Shown here in pieces: positions 15,358-24,174 of a stretch of 64,000 nucleotides of DNA. The stretch comes from Cytobacillus depressus (lineage in GTDB: Bacteria > Bacillota > Bacilli > Bacillales > Cytobacillaceae): positions 310,001-374,000 of the forward strand of contig NZ_WBOS01000001.1 in assembly GCF_008923245.1 (NCBI RefSeq), written 5' to 3'. Numbering within the stretch: the stretch's first letter is position 1; every line of letters starts with the position of its first letter. Made by a program: the position numbers and the translations under genes. The notes under the pieces were generated by a model. That model did no database searches and was not told where the DNA came from. It saw nothing but the letters and a program-made list of their open reading frames with translations.

Positions 15358-17647
15358 GGCTTTCACCTATGCACTTATTAGTCATCGTAAAGCTTTCTAA
15401 TATGTCTAGGACATCCATTTTAGCCGTTTTATGCGTGGATTCTATCCCAATGCAAGATGGACATCCTTCTTCACATTGACATTTCCCAACCATTGCTTTC
15501 GCCTCAGTTAACAGCTTCTCAAATCCTTCATAAATCTTTTCACTTAATCCGACACCGCCAGGATAGCGATCATAGAAGAAAATTGTTGGCTTTTCATTAT
15601 GGGCCGCTTTTATTTGTGGAACGACATGGATATCTTGTGGATCACACATGACGAATAAAGGAGCGATATGTCTTAATGCATGAGCTGTTCCTAACAGACC
15701 TTGCTCCAATTGCTCTTGATTTAAAGTTACACACTCTGTATTTAACGAAAACCAAGTTGAGCTTGTATGAAGCTCTGCCTCTGGGAGTGTGATTGGTCCG
15801 GAGCCAATATTTTCATGTGTTTCAAATTTAATTTTTTTGAAAATAGTTGCCATCGCAACAACGCTTACGTCTCCAAAGCCAATTTCCCCGGCAGTTAAAA
15901 GCCGCTGCTTGTCTTGTTCAAGGACTTTTAGCTGCACAGCTAAATTCGCATCTGTAAAATAATCAACATCTACCTCCCGAACGAAGGCCTTTTTCTCTTC
16001 CCAGTCGAGAAGCTCTACTTGATATTGTGTTCCTTGATGCAAATAGATTGCCTCATCATGCAAGAGCGTCATTGCCGAAAACTGATCCATTTCTCCAATG
16101 ACTTTCACATTCGCAATATCTGATTGATCAATGATAACAACATTTTCTTGGGATGCCGAGCGCAAGCTAATATTATGGGCGGGAAAAGAATCATTCATCC
16201 AATAAAATTTGCTCCCATTTTGATAAAGAACTCTTTCCTCGACAAGATATTCAAGCACTTCCTCTGTCGCAAATGTTCCGAATTGCTCACCAGCCTGCAA
16301 AGGAAGTTCAAATGCGGCACATTTCATATGATCAATTAAAATGATCAAATTATCTGGCTGAATCCTCGCTGTTTCCGGGCTTCGTTTAAAAAAATAATCT
16401 GGATTTTGAATAACGTATTGATCCATCGGGCTGCTTGAGGCCACCATAATAACAAGCGATTCATCATGACGTCGCCCAGCCCGGCCAGCTTGCTGCCAAG
16501 TGCTTGCAATCGTTCCAGGAAAGCCATTCATAATACACACTTGCAGCTGACCAATATCCACACCAAGCTCAAGAGCATTCGTACTCACAACACCATATAT
16601 TTCTCCTGAACGTAAGCCTTTCTCGATTTCTCGCCTTTCCGTAGGTAAATAACCACCACGATAGCCGCGAATTGCTTTCGGTCCTAATTTATGTTTAACG
16701 AGCTCCTGCAAATAAGTGAGTAGTATTTCTACTCTAACTCGGCTGCGGGCAAATATAATTGTTTGAATTTTATTTTTTAGTAAGATTGAAGCGAGCTTTC
16801 TTGCTTCTAAAGTTGCGCTTCTTCTAATATTCAATGGTTTATTCACAATTGGCGGATTATAAAAAACAAAGTTCTTCCTGCCGCTCGGTGCGCCATTATT
16901 ATCAATTAATTCCATCGGTTTCTCTGTTAAATTTTCCGCAAGATCCAATGGGTTGGCAATCGTTGCCGAAGTACAAATAAAAATTGGATCACTGCCATAA
17001 AAACGGCAAATTCTTCGTAAACGCCGAATGACATTTGCGACATGGCTGCCAAAGACTCCCCGGTATATATGAAGCTCATCAATTACAACAAATTTCAAGT
17101 TTTCAAATAATGAAACCCATTTTGTATGGTGAGGGAGGATTGCCGAATGCAGCATGTCAGGATTTGTGATAACAACATGTCCGGCTCTGCGAACCTTCTG
17201 GCGAATATTTGCGGGAGTGTCTCCATCATACGTATAGCTATTAATTTCTAAGCCTGTATCATTAATAATCTCATTTATTTCCGACTTTTGATCTTGAGCA
17301 AGGGCTTTAGTTGGAAACATATATAAAGCCCTTGCATTAGGATTATTAATTATTGTCTGCAAAACAGGAAGATTATAGCTTAAAGTTTTTCCTGAAGCGG
17401 TAGGGGTAACAGCAACAAGGCTTTTTCCTTCCATTGCTGTCTCGTATGCTGACTTTTGATGTGTATAAAGACTCGTGATTCCCCTTCTTTGCAAGGCCTC
17501 TTTAAGGTTCACGCTAATATTTAAAGGAAGTTCCACCACTTTCGCTTCTTTTTCTTCAATCGTATGCCAATGTACAATATTATGTTTAAACGGATCAGTT
17601 TCTTTTATTTCTTTCATTAACTCATGCAAGCCTCTCCGAACGTTCAT
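15347..17647 (-). CDS. mrfA: MrfA DEAD/DEAH-box helicase with DUF1998
   Basis: A 766-residue superfamily 2 helicase: Q-motif region SLYTHQKSAYE, Walker A TPTASGKTLSY, DEVH-type box VVIDELHIYRG, SATIANP, and QQAGRAGRR as motif VI. The C-terminal DUF1998 region contains CQCEEGCPSCIG, four cysteines that bind zinc in this family. It is the partner of MrfB in repair of mitomycin-induced damage in B. subtilis. The start chosen is the ATG of MNVRRG because GAGGTG sits six bases upstream; a GTG three codons earlier overlaps that site. Confidence 0.94.
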   Translation of the reverse strand: MNVRRGLHELMKEIKETDPFKHNIVHWHTIEEKEAKVVELPLNISVNLKEALQRRGITSLYTHQKSAYETAMEGKSLVAVTPTASGKTLSYNLPVLQTIINNPNARALYMFPTKALAQDQKSEINEIINDTGLEINSYTYDGDTPANIRQKVRRAGHVVITNPDMLHSAILPHHTKWVSLFENLKFVVIDELHIYRGVFGSHVANVIRRLRRICRFYGSDPIFICTSATIANPLDLAENLTEKPMELIDNNGAPSGRKNFVFYNPPIVNKPLNIRRSATLEARKLASILLKNKIQTIIFARSRVRVEILLTYLQELVKHKLGPKAIRGYRGGYLPTERREIEKGLRSGEIYGVVSTNALELGVDIGQLQVCIMNGFPGTIASTWQQAGRAGRRHDESLVIMVASSSPMDQYVIQNPDYFFKRSPETARIQPDNLIILIDHMKCAAFELPLQAGEQFGTFATEEVLEYLVEERVLYQNGSKFYWMNDSFPAHNISLRSASQENVVIIDQSDIANVKVIGEMDQFSAMTLLHDEAIYLHQGTQYQVELLDWEEKKAFVREVDVDYFTDANLAVQLKVLEQDKQRLLTAGEIGFGDVSVVAMATIFKKIKFETHENIGSGPITLPEAELHTSSTWFSLNTECVTLNQEQLEQGLLGTAHALRHIAPLFVMCDPQDIHVVPQIKAAHNEKPTIFFYDRYPGGVGLSEKIYEGFEKLLTEAKAMVGKCQCEEGCPSCIGIESTHKTAKMDVLDILESFTMTNKCIGESHVH

Positions 17648-17694
17648 GTCATTCACCTCATATCTATTATTCTAGCGAATAAGCGTTCGTTTTA

Positions 17695-17903
17695 AAAGTG
17701 GAACTTCTATCAGTGGTGGTTTTCCACTGATAGTTAGTTGAACTTATCACGCTCAAATCGCCACGTCCTATGGCTTTCGCCTGACTAGGACATCCTGTCC
17801 GTCGTCGGGCCTTTACGGGCAGTTTGTCCCCCCATTGTCACTTTAAGATTTCGTCTCATTCATTTTGGGACATTACTGCCCGTTAATCTGCGAAAAGTGG
17901 AAC
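17695..17903 (+). repeat. Family A interspersed repeat, long copy A3 without insert
   Basis: This copy lies in the opposite orientation to the other five. Stem 2 is CTATCAGTGG / CCACTGATAG, again with paired changes relative to A1. It has the central GGACA/TGTCC hairpin and the GGCGAAAGCC tetraloop, but at 17765-17769 (GTCCT on this strand) the AGGAC loop is intact and the 57-bp module is absent. It fills most of the gap between mrfA and the Crp/Fnr gene. Confidence 0.82.
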
Positions 17904-18009
17904 TTCTTAGTCATTGAATGTTCACACTCTTCTAGGTCAAAAAACATTATTCAAGTGTCTTTTTTGTTACAATATTGGTAACAATGGTTTTATTATTAGA
18001 GGTGGGAAA

Positions 18010-18692
18010 ATGAATTACAAAGATATTAAAAAGGTGCTTTCTCAGTTCACTCTTTTTAAAGAACTTAGCGATTCTGAAATTGATAAAATTGTTAACATAT
18101 CCATCTCCCGTGAATGGAAGAAAGGCAGTCATGTTTTTATGCAGGATGATTCGCTCGAAAATGTCTATTTCATTCATGACGGGAGAATAAAGATATACAA
18201 AAGTGACATCAATGGAAGGGAACAAATCGTTGCTATCGCGAAAAAAGGAGAAATGTTTCCCCATGTCGGTTTTTTTCGCAAAGGGGGGTATCCCGCTTTT
18301 GCGGAGGTGCTTGAACACGCCACATTAGTTGTTGTTCCTATTGACCAATTTGAGAAGGTGCTTTTAGAAAATCCCGAACTATGTATTAAAGTATTTAAAG
18401 TCCTTGGCGAAAAAATCGTCGACTTACAAGAACGGCTGGAATCACAAATATTAAATAATACTTATGAACAAATCATCAAATTGCTTGTGCGCCTAGCAAA
18501 AACCCATGGACAAAAAATGGAAGAAGGCACTTACCTCCTTAAAGCAGAATTTACAAATAAAGATCTTGCCAACATGATAGGCACGACAAGAGAAACGGTT
18601 AGCAGAACATTAACCAAACTCAGCTGATTGAAACAGACTCATCTGGTAATATCATTATCGATCCAGAAAGCTTATTAGAAGAAATCATTTAA
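18010..18692 (+). pseudogene. Crp/Fnr-family regulator, frameshifted near the 3' end
   Basis: The open frame gives 205 residues: a cNMP-binding beta-barrel (residues about 8-125, with HDGRIKIYKSDINGRE), a long helix, and a winged helix-turn-helix with recognition helix TRETVSRTLTKL. It then hits TGA at 18625-18627. The frame one base back continues QLIETDSSGNIIIDPESLL up to TAA at 18690-18692, which is exactly the expected end of a Crp/Fnr protein. The junction also lacks about three residues usual between TLTKL and LIE, consistent with a roughly 10-base deletion. No N-terminal cysteine cluster is seen, so it is not an oxygen-sensing Fnr. GAGGTGG precedes the ATG at 18010. A sequencing error is possible. 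Confidence 0.75.
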
Positions 18693-18720
18693 AGGAATCA
18701 CAGCTTTGTGATTCCTTTTA
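18692..18720 (+). terminator. Terminator of the Crp/Fnr gene
   Basis: AAGGAATCACA / TGTGATTCCTT stem followed by TTTACTTTTA. It starts at the stop codon of the restored frame, which supports that frame as the original end of the gene. Confidence 0.85.
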
Positions 18721-18727
18721 CTTTTAT

Positions 18728-19024
18728 GTCCAGCTTCAGCGCCTACCCCCGACGTACAGGACGTACTAGTGTCGACAATGCGATAGGACAAGGAAGGCCT
18801 CGGTAGCGATACATCGCACGACCAAAAGTGAAGCTTTTGGGAGGACGTCGCGATTTTGTCGACCTCGAGGTCACAAGCCAATCCTCCCAAAAAGGTAAAG
18901 AGCATCTTTCCGAGAGGCTCGTCTTGTGCTTGTCGGACTTGCACAGGATGTGCTGACATCGATGTTCGCCACAGGACGTGGCGGTTTTTAGTCGATGTTC
19001 ATCGATCAAGGCGCTTCCGCATTT
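18728..19024 (+). repeat. Family B interspersed repeat, long copy B1 with 57-bp insert
   Basis: Ends are GTCCAGCTTCAGCGCCTAC and AAGGCGCTTCCGC (inverted GCGCCT ends). Inside are successive small hairpins with an AGGAC or AGGAT loop: GTAC-AGGAC-GTAC, GCAC-AGGAT-GTGC, CGCCAC-AGGAC-GTGGCG. The 57-bp module at 18790-18846 is bounded on both sides by AGGAC. A larger GTCGAC / GTCGAC pairing encloses part of it. No credible coding frame. It fills the roughly 420-base gap between the regulator and hsp20. Confidence 0.82.
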
Positions 19025-19116
19025 CCTGAACGCAGTAAATTGACCGGAACAAATACCCAATCATTATCATATGATATTGTGGCTGAGCAACACTTTCAAT
19101 GATAGGGGCTGAAAAC

Positions 19117-19584
19117 ATGAGTGAGGAAAACAAAAAGGGGAAGAATGATCAGTTTGGGGAATTGGTAAAATCGATGAATCAATTTTTCCATGACAAACCT
19201 GTAAAAGGTTTTTTGCAAACAATGGACGAATTTTTTAGAGCTCCTTTTCCGTTCCAATCGGCGTTTCCTGTAGAAGTACGTGAATCTAAAGATGAGCATA
19301 TCATTACAGCCCAGCTTCCTGGGGTAAAACGAGAGCAAATTCAATTAGATATCCTCGATAATTATGTAACAATTACTGTTCAGTCTCATGAGTTATTTAC
19401 AGAGGAAGATGATCATCAGCGTCCTGTAAGAAGACGTCAATCAATGCAAAGATCAAGCAGAACAATTCCTCTCCCGCAGCCAATCGCTGAAAATAAAGTA
19501 AAGGCCTCTTATCAAAATGGTCTTTTACAAATTCGCGTACCTAAACAAAAAGGAAAGAAGATTCTCATTGAAGGGAATGATTAA
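19117..19584 (+). CDS. Hsp20/alpha-crystallin small heat shock protein
   Basis: A 155-residue protein with a variable N-terminal arm, then an alpha-crystallin domain from about residue 48: VEVRESKDEHIITAQLPGVK, REQIQLDIL, the RSSRTIPLP segment and NGLLQIRVPK. A C-terminal KKILIEG supplies the I-x-I anchor used in oligomer assembly. It is an ATP-independent holdase in the cytoplasm; coat-associated members exist in bacilli, so a sporulation role is possible. AGGGG lies eight bases before the chosen ATG (MSEENKK), and the upstream ATG has no ribosome binding site. No CIRCE element is visible. Confidence 0.9.
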   Translation: MSEENKKGKNDQFGELVKSMNQFFHDKPVKGFLQTMDEFFRAPFPFQSAFPVEVRESKDEHIITAQLPGVKREQIQLDILDNYVTITVQSHELFTEEDDHQRPVRRRQSMQRSSRTIPLPQPIAENKVKASYQNGLLQIRVPKQKGKKILIEGND

Positions 19585-19617
19585 AAAAACAAGCAGTCCA
19601 TACACTGCTTGTTTTTT
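19584..19617. terminator. Bidirectional terminator between hsp20 and the fused permease gene
   Basis: AAACAAGCAGT / ACTGCTTGTTT stem with A-run and T-run flanks. It serves hsp20 (plus) and the convergent permease-peptidase gene (minus), whose stop codon abuts it. Confidence 0.88.
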
Positions 19618-22021
19618 AATGAGAAGTATCTAACCATTTATTAAAATATCCCGTCGGTACAGCGAAATAGTTTCTCGTAAAGCGAATAAATTGTTGTGTA
19701 TCCACTTCCTTGTATTGAAAATGGTCATAATAGCTTGAAAGGAATTGTAAACTAACGTCTTTGACATCATCCCCTTTCAACCTGTATTTATCCTCGACCA
19801 TTTTTAACAGCTCCAATGCTGGCTGGCCATAAACAAAGCCTGTATTTTTCACTTTATTCAATGGCACATTAGAATATTGTCTGCCGATTGGAGGATCCGA
19901 TGTTGCAATCCTTTCCATTCGGCGATTCGGGATACTAAATGCTTGTCCTTTACTTTGATTTTTCCCGGCATAAAAATACATCGAAGTCGCAAACTCTGTT
20001 ATTCCTTCGTCTACCCATGCTTCGTTATACTGATCATTTGCCACCACACCGTAGAAATATTGATGGGCGATTTCATGGACAATCGCATTCCGATAAAAAT
20101 ACGTATCCGGATAATAAGGGTTGATGGTTACAACTCCGGAGTATTCCATAAACGGACCGTTATCAAGAATAATATCCAATTGCCGATGTGGATATTTTCC
20201 GATGTTTTCCTGGAAGAAACTTAACGCATCTTGAGCAAGATCTAAAGTCTCCTCAATGCTTTTATGATGGTCGCTTTTCGTGAACAATCGAATTTGAACG
20301 CCGTCTTTGGCCGTTGTTTCATATAGGTCCATATCCTTCATAACAGCAATAAAAAAGTCTCTAACTCTTTTTATTTTTAATTTGCCTTCAGTTTTATTTA
20401 TTTCTGGATCTTTATCGGCTGTTGAGACAATGGAATATCCTTTGGGAATCTTATATGAAATCTTAAAATTAGAAAAGTCCGTATGATATGTTTCCATCCC
20501 TTCATTGTACTCTTCTTTATTCCATTTCCCTTTTTGATATGTGGCAAGCATAGGATACCACCCGGCTAAATAGTAATTGTCTTTTTCTTTCGACAGCCGA
20601 TTTCCTTCCTCGGGAATCGTAAATTCATACACAATCTTGACTTGTTGCTTTTTATTCCCCTTCATCTTCTTTGGGAGGATCATTTTTAGCGTATCTTTTT
20701 CTAAACTATATTCGACTTTTTCCCCATTGACGATCACTTCTTTCATATCCACTTGTGAATGTCCTTTAACAGAGTGAAATGAATGCCCTTTCTCAAAAAC
20801 ATTCGGAATGAAATAAAAGACTAGCTCGTCCCAATCCTCTTTAGATTTATTCTTTATTTGAATATTTGCCTCTGTTTTGAAGACACCGTTCGGATCCATT
20901 TCTAAGTGGATATTATAGGCTGCTTTATTAAAATTTTTAACTCCTACATCTGCATCCTTCGTAACGAATACATACGTACCTGCCCCAGCAAAAGCAACTA
21001 GCAATATTAGAAATGCGAGTTTTTCACCTTTCGGGATGAAGCCTTTATTCGTATGATTTAATTGTTTGCGTTTCGGCTTAATCCGCTGCTCTTGCCCCGT
21101 TTTTATCCATGGAGTTCTTGAATAATTTGCCTGAAAGCGATTCTTCAAGCCATTGGCAAGCAGACTAAAGGAAATCGTTGTAAATAGGAGAACGATTAAC
21201 GGGATCATTAGAATATGTGTATTTCCATAAATATTTCCCCTTGCTTGCCCGACTAATCCCGACAGCTCCTTCGTCACCGAAAGAAAAATAACGGGATCAA
21301 ACCGTACAATTGTTCCACCAATAAAAATATTCATCAATGAAAGCTGCCCCATCATCGTAATGACATAGACGATCTCCATAAGGAACATGACTAATAATGA
21401 TTCCTTCATTTGTGGGAAAATATGTTTCCAAATGAGGCGATTCCTTCTCGCTCCTAGAATACTGGCAGCTTCAATATAAACTGATTTATATAGTTCAGAA
21501 GATTTAAGTCGTACAGATGAAACAATACTCGGAATACTAATCGCCGAGGCAATCAAAATGAAATAAGTTACGAGAGTACTTGTTTCTAGATGACTATTAA
21601 AACTTATTGGCCTCATAAAGAAATAAAGAATGAGAAATAACGGAACATAGCTCCAAGCATTTTCAAAGGCCACTATAAAGCTTGGCACCCTTTTCAACGT
21701 CCCTGCATATAAACCGATGATTGTTCCGAAAAGCATTTTAATACATGTGATCGCTAATCCAATGAATACGGTATAACGAATACCGTTTAGAACCATCGAC
21801 ATTAAATCATATCCCCATTTATCTGTGCCTAACGGATACTCTTCATTTATAAACGGCTGTATTGGGGGAGAAAGAACTTTTCCATCTCTATATTGAGTTT
21901 CCAATGTTTCTAACGTCGTATGAGGAGCCATCATCGGTCCAAAAAAACAAAGAAAAAGGATAATAGATACAAATAAGATGCCAATATATAGAGAATAATT
22001 AAAGTTTAATATTTTATTCAT
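19616..22021 (-). CDS. OppC-type ABC permease fused to an extracellular M1-like metallopeptidase
   Basis: An 801-residue two-part protein. Residues 1-300 are an oligopeptide-type permease: first helix, the OppC-N signature PLGTDKWGYDLMSMV (63-77), further helices, and a cytoplasmic EAA loop EAASILGARRNRLIWKHIFP (184-203) that normally docks the ATPase. After a basic cytoplasmic linker, an extra helix (335-353) leads out of the cell to a domain at 360-801 with GPFMEYSG (622-629) and HEIAH (649-653), plus WVDEG with the third zinc ligand Glu672. That is HExxH-18-E, the M1 gluzincin pattern. It overlaps the oppB-like gene by eight bases. No ATPase or binding-protein gene is adjacent. Substrate unknown; peptides are likely. 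Confidence 0.9.
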   Translation of the reverse strand: MNKILNFNYSLYIGILFVSIILFLCFFGPMMAPHTTLETLETQYRDGKVLSPPIQPFINEEYPLGTDKWGYDLMSMVLNGIRYTVFIGLAITCIKMLFGTIIGLYAGTLKRVPSFIVAFENAWSYVPLFLILYFFMRPISFNSHLETSTLVTYFILIASAISIPSIVSSVRLKSSELYKSVYIEAASILGARRNRLIWKHIFPQMKESLLVMFLMEIVYVITMMGQLSLMNIFIGGTIVRFDPVIFLSVTKELSGLVGQARGNIYGNTHILMIPLIVLLFTTISFSLLANGLKNRFQANYSRTPWIKTGQEQRIKPKRKQLNHTNKGFIPKGEKLAFLILLVAFAGAGTYVFVTKDADVGVKNFNKAAYNIHLEMDPNGVFKTEANIQIKNKSKEDWDELVFYFIPNVFEKGHSFHSVKGHSQVDMKEVIVNGEKVEYSLEKDTLKMILPKKMKGNKKQQVKIVYEFTIPEEGNRLSKEKDNYYLAGWYPMLATYQKGKWNKEEYNEGMETYHTDFSNFKISYKIPKGYSIVSTADKDPEINKTEGKLKIKRVRDFFIAVMKDMDLYETTAKDGVQIRLFTKSDHHKSIEETLDLAQDALSFFQENIGKYPHRQLDIILDNGPFMEYSGVVTINPYYPDTYFYRNAIVHEIAHQYFYGVVANDQYNEAWVDEGITEFATSMYFYAGKNQSKGQAFSIPNRRMERIATSDPPIGRQYSNVPLNKVKNTGFVYGQPALELLKMVEDKYRLKGDDVKDVSLQFLSSYYDHFQYKEVDTQQFIRFTRNYFAVPTGYFNKWLDTSH

Positions 22022-22877
22022 AAATAAATCCTCGTTTAAAAAGATAAAGTAATAATCTGACAGAAAGATATACGATACCCGAAATAATTAGCATGGAGAA
22101 AAGCCCAATCGCAATCGGCTGTACTTCATTGCTCTGAAAGATAAATTTTGTAATCCCCGACACATTCATGATGTACTCGACAATAAACAAATTTCCAATC
22201 GCTAACGATATGACTTTAATTAACTCCGCCTTAATAAATGGCTCTACATTTTTATATACATGCTGAAAATTTATGTAGTTTAAACTTAATCCCTTCGCAA
22301 CCGCTGTTTTAATAAAATCTTCCCCGCTTGTCTGAAAATATTTGACGGAAACAAGCTTAAACATGTACAAAGTTGGCGCCAAACTAACGAGGATGGTTGG
22401 GAACCAAAGATTTAATGCTCCGGCATCAGATCGTAAAGAAATGATTCTAACTCCTGTTACTTTATAAATTTTCACAGCCAACATCATTGAAAGAATAATC
22501 AGAATAAAGTCAGGTATTGCTGATAGGATATTTAAAATAAAATTAAATAATTTGGTTAAGCGAAATCGGCTAATAAAAATGCCAAAAAATAGACTAATTC
22601 CAACTGATACACCGACACCGATTAACACAATTTTTAAACTAGTAAAAAAATTACTTCCAATATCCTCCGAAATTTCACGGCGCTGGGTCCCTAATTGATA
22701 TGTACCTAAACTTCCCTTTGATATTTCAGAAATAAAATCCCCATAAATTACGGGCAATTGTTCAAAATTCCAAACTAATCGATTCTCATCTTCCTGAATA
22801 GTAATAAGTTTAGGTAAAGCTGCCAGTGAGAGTATTAAGAGGAATATAATCACTAATTGCTGTAATGAACGTAACAT
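22014..22877 (-). CDS. OppB-type ABC transporter permease
   Basis: A 287-residue membrane protein with about six helices and the layout of OppB/DppB permeases. A long external loop follows helix 1, and the cytoplasmic segment KTAVAKGLSLNYINFQHVYK corresponds to the EAA loop (the usual form is RTARAKGLSE...HALRN). The start chosen is MLRSLQQ, with GGGGG six bases upstream; an ATG eight codons earlier directly abuts AGGAG, which is too close. It is the first gene of a two-gene operon with the permease-peptidase fusion and presumably forms a heterodimeric channel with it. Confidence 0.87.
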   Translation of the reverse strand: MLRSLQQLVIIFLLILSLAALPKLITIQEDENRLVWNFEQLPVIYGDFISEISKGSLGTYQLGTQRREISEDIGSNFFTSLKIVLIGVGVSVGISLFFGIFISRFRLTKLFNFILNILSAIPDFILIILSMMLAVKIYKVTGVRIISLRSDAGALNLWFPTILVSLAPTLYMFKLVSVKYFQTSGEDFIKTAVAKGLSLNYINFQHVYKNVEPFIKAELIKVISLAIGNLFIVEYIMNVSGITKFIFQSNEVQPIAIGLFSMLIISGIVYLSVRLLLYLFKRGFIYE

Positions 22878-22979
22878 ATACATCCCCCATTTGTATTTCA
22901 TCTCCTTATTTTTTCACTATTTCCTATTTACTGTCAATCATATTTTCCTAATATTCATCATTTAATAGTTAATAGAAAA

Positions 22980-23027
22980 GATTAGAAGGTATTCGCTCAA
23001 ATCAAATTTAGCAAATACCTTCTAATC
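22980..23027 (-). terminator. Terminator of the yppG-like gene
   Basis: A long stem (GATTAGAAGGTATT / AATACCTTCTAATC) with an 18-19 base loop, followed on the minus strand by TTTTCTATT, just beyond the stop codon. Confidence 0.8.
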
Positions 23028-23035
23028 CGTAACTA

Positions 23036-23647
23036 TTAAACTTTTATGATGCCCCCTAACCCTTTTACAAGCGATGATACTTGATTGAAAGCACCCATCA
23101 TTTGTCCGGCAGTGTTCATCATCTTCGTGAAATCGATTGAACCGTCTTGCGTCTTAAATGAGTTCATAATTGATTTCATTCCCGATGGCTGCTTCGGAAT
23201 AAAGGACTGACTTGGGTAAGGGTTCATATAAGAATTAGCAAAATAAGAATTGTTCCCATTAGGCATATTCTGGTTCATTTCAGGATCTAATGGATTATGA
23301 AAAATACTTTGCGAATAATCATTTTGCTGCATGTTCATTCCATTTTGCTGCATGTTCATTCCATTTTGCTGCATGTTCATTCCATTTTGTTGCATGTTCA
23401 ATCCATTTTGCTGCATGGAATACGGATTTGCTGGGTATGGATTATGCATCATATTTTGCTGAGACATATACGGATAAGCATTTTGATGATACGGATTGTT
23501 ATACGGTCCGAAATTCCCTAAAGTAGGTGGATGGTAAGGAAACTGCTGCTGTCTCCAACTATTTTGAAACGGATTATTATAGTGTAAGTGATTTGGATTG
23601 AGGTAATGATTATAATGGCTGGCTCTGCCTCCTCTTCTGCCAAACAT
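23036..23647 (-). CDS. yppG: YppG-like spore protein with tandem heptapeptide repeats
   Basis: A 203-residue Asn/Gln/Tyr/Pro-rich protein. The N-terminus MFGRRGG and a low-complexity middle are followed by four to five in-frame copies of a 7-residue unit (MQQNGMN), then the YppG-type C-terminal domain: MKSIMNSFKTQDGSIDFTKM and AGQMMGAFNQVSSLVKGLGG. The 21-bp repeats at about 23322-23415 look recent. The start chosen (MFGRR) lies nine bases after AAAGGAGG. A sigma-K/E-like promoter is present upstream, so it is probably a coat-associated protein. Confidence 0.85.
   Translation of the reverse strand: MFGRRGGRASHYNHYLNPNHLHYNNPFQNSWRQQQFPYHPPTLGNFGPYNNPYHQNAYPYMSQQNMMHNPYPANPYSMQQNGLNMQQNGMNMQQNGMNMQQNGMNMQQNDYSQSIFHNPLDPEMNQNMPNGNNSYFANSYMNPYPSQSFIPKQPSGMKSIMNSFKTQDGSIDFTKMMNTAGQMMGAFNQVSSLVKGLGGIIKV
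23322..23415. repeat. 21-bp tandem repeat within yppG
   Basis: Four to five near-identical 21-bp units (on the plus strand, CATTTTGCTGCATGTTCATTC) encode the heptad MQQNGMN in frame. The units differ by one or two bases, consistent with slippage expansion. Confidence 0.88.
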
Positions 23648-23705
23648 TAGAGACATCCTCCTTTTCTGAAAAGATAAAGACTCTCCAAATAAAAAATCAA
23701 TACTA

Positions 23706-23732
23706 TAATTTATGAATATTTCGCCCAAGTGT
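23706..23732 (-). promoter_or_regulatory. Sigma-K/E-like promoter of yppG
   Basis: The minus strand reads AC, 16 bases, then CATAAATTA, which fits the sigma-K -10 pattern CATANNNTA. It lies about 60 bases upstream of the chosen start codon. Confidence 0.6.
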
Positions 23733-23941
23733 GAATGTATTGGAAACGCTTACTTTTTTTGTCTAACAGTGAAGAATCATGTCGGAAGTCTCAATTTTTT
23801 AAAAATAAAGAACACCACTATTTTTATGATAGGATATTAAAAAGAAAACACCGTTGTGCATCTAGTTTTCGCTTTTTTGCTAAATAAATATTTAAGTAGA
23901 TTTGCAAAATAGCGAAAAAATATATGAGGAGGGAATTTAGC

Positions 23942-24124
23942 ATGAATGTTCACGAACTAACTATGAAGTTTCTACAATTGAGGAATTACAGTCCTGAAAG
24001 TGTAAATGAATTACTCGATTTTACGAAAAAGGCGTATATTCACAACGATATTTGTATTTCTGTTTATCGTAATCTTGTTCGTGAACTCGAGGCTCAAGGA
24101 GCAGAAGTTCCAGAATCCCTTTAA
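23942..24124 (+). CDS. yppF: YppF-like small protein
   Basis: A 60-residue protein (MNVHELTMKFLQLRNYSPES at the start, then two short predicted helices and VYRNLVRELEAQGAEVPESL at the end). AGGAGGG lies eight bases before this ATG, and the longer frame beginning at 23924 has no ribosome binding site. Its place beside yppG and yppE matches B. subtilis yppF. Function unknown. Confidence 0.85.
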   Translation: MNVHELTMKFLQLRNYSPESVNELLDFTKKAYIHNDICISVYRNLVRELEAQGAEVPESL

Positions 24125-24174
24125 TACACAAAAAATTACAGGCAATCGAAAAGTTGGGCTCTCCCCTTTTGAAT

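Noticed and set aside
18675-19060. Minus-strand open frames inside repeat B1
   Set aside because: They run through a non-coding repeat whose other copy does not keep the frame, and they lack ribosome binding sites.
23290-23526. Repeated plus-strand frames and a possible CRISPR-like array
   Set aside because: The repeats are contiguous 21-bp units without spacers and are in frame with yppG; the plus frames are their mirror image.
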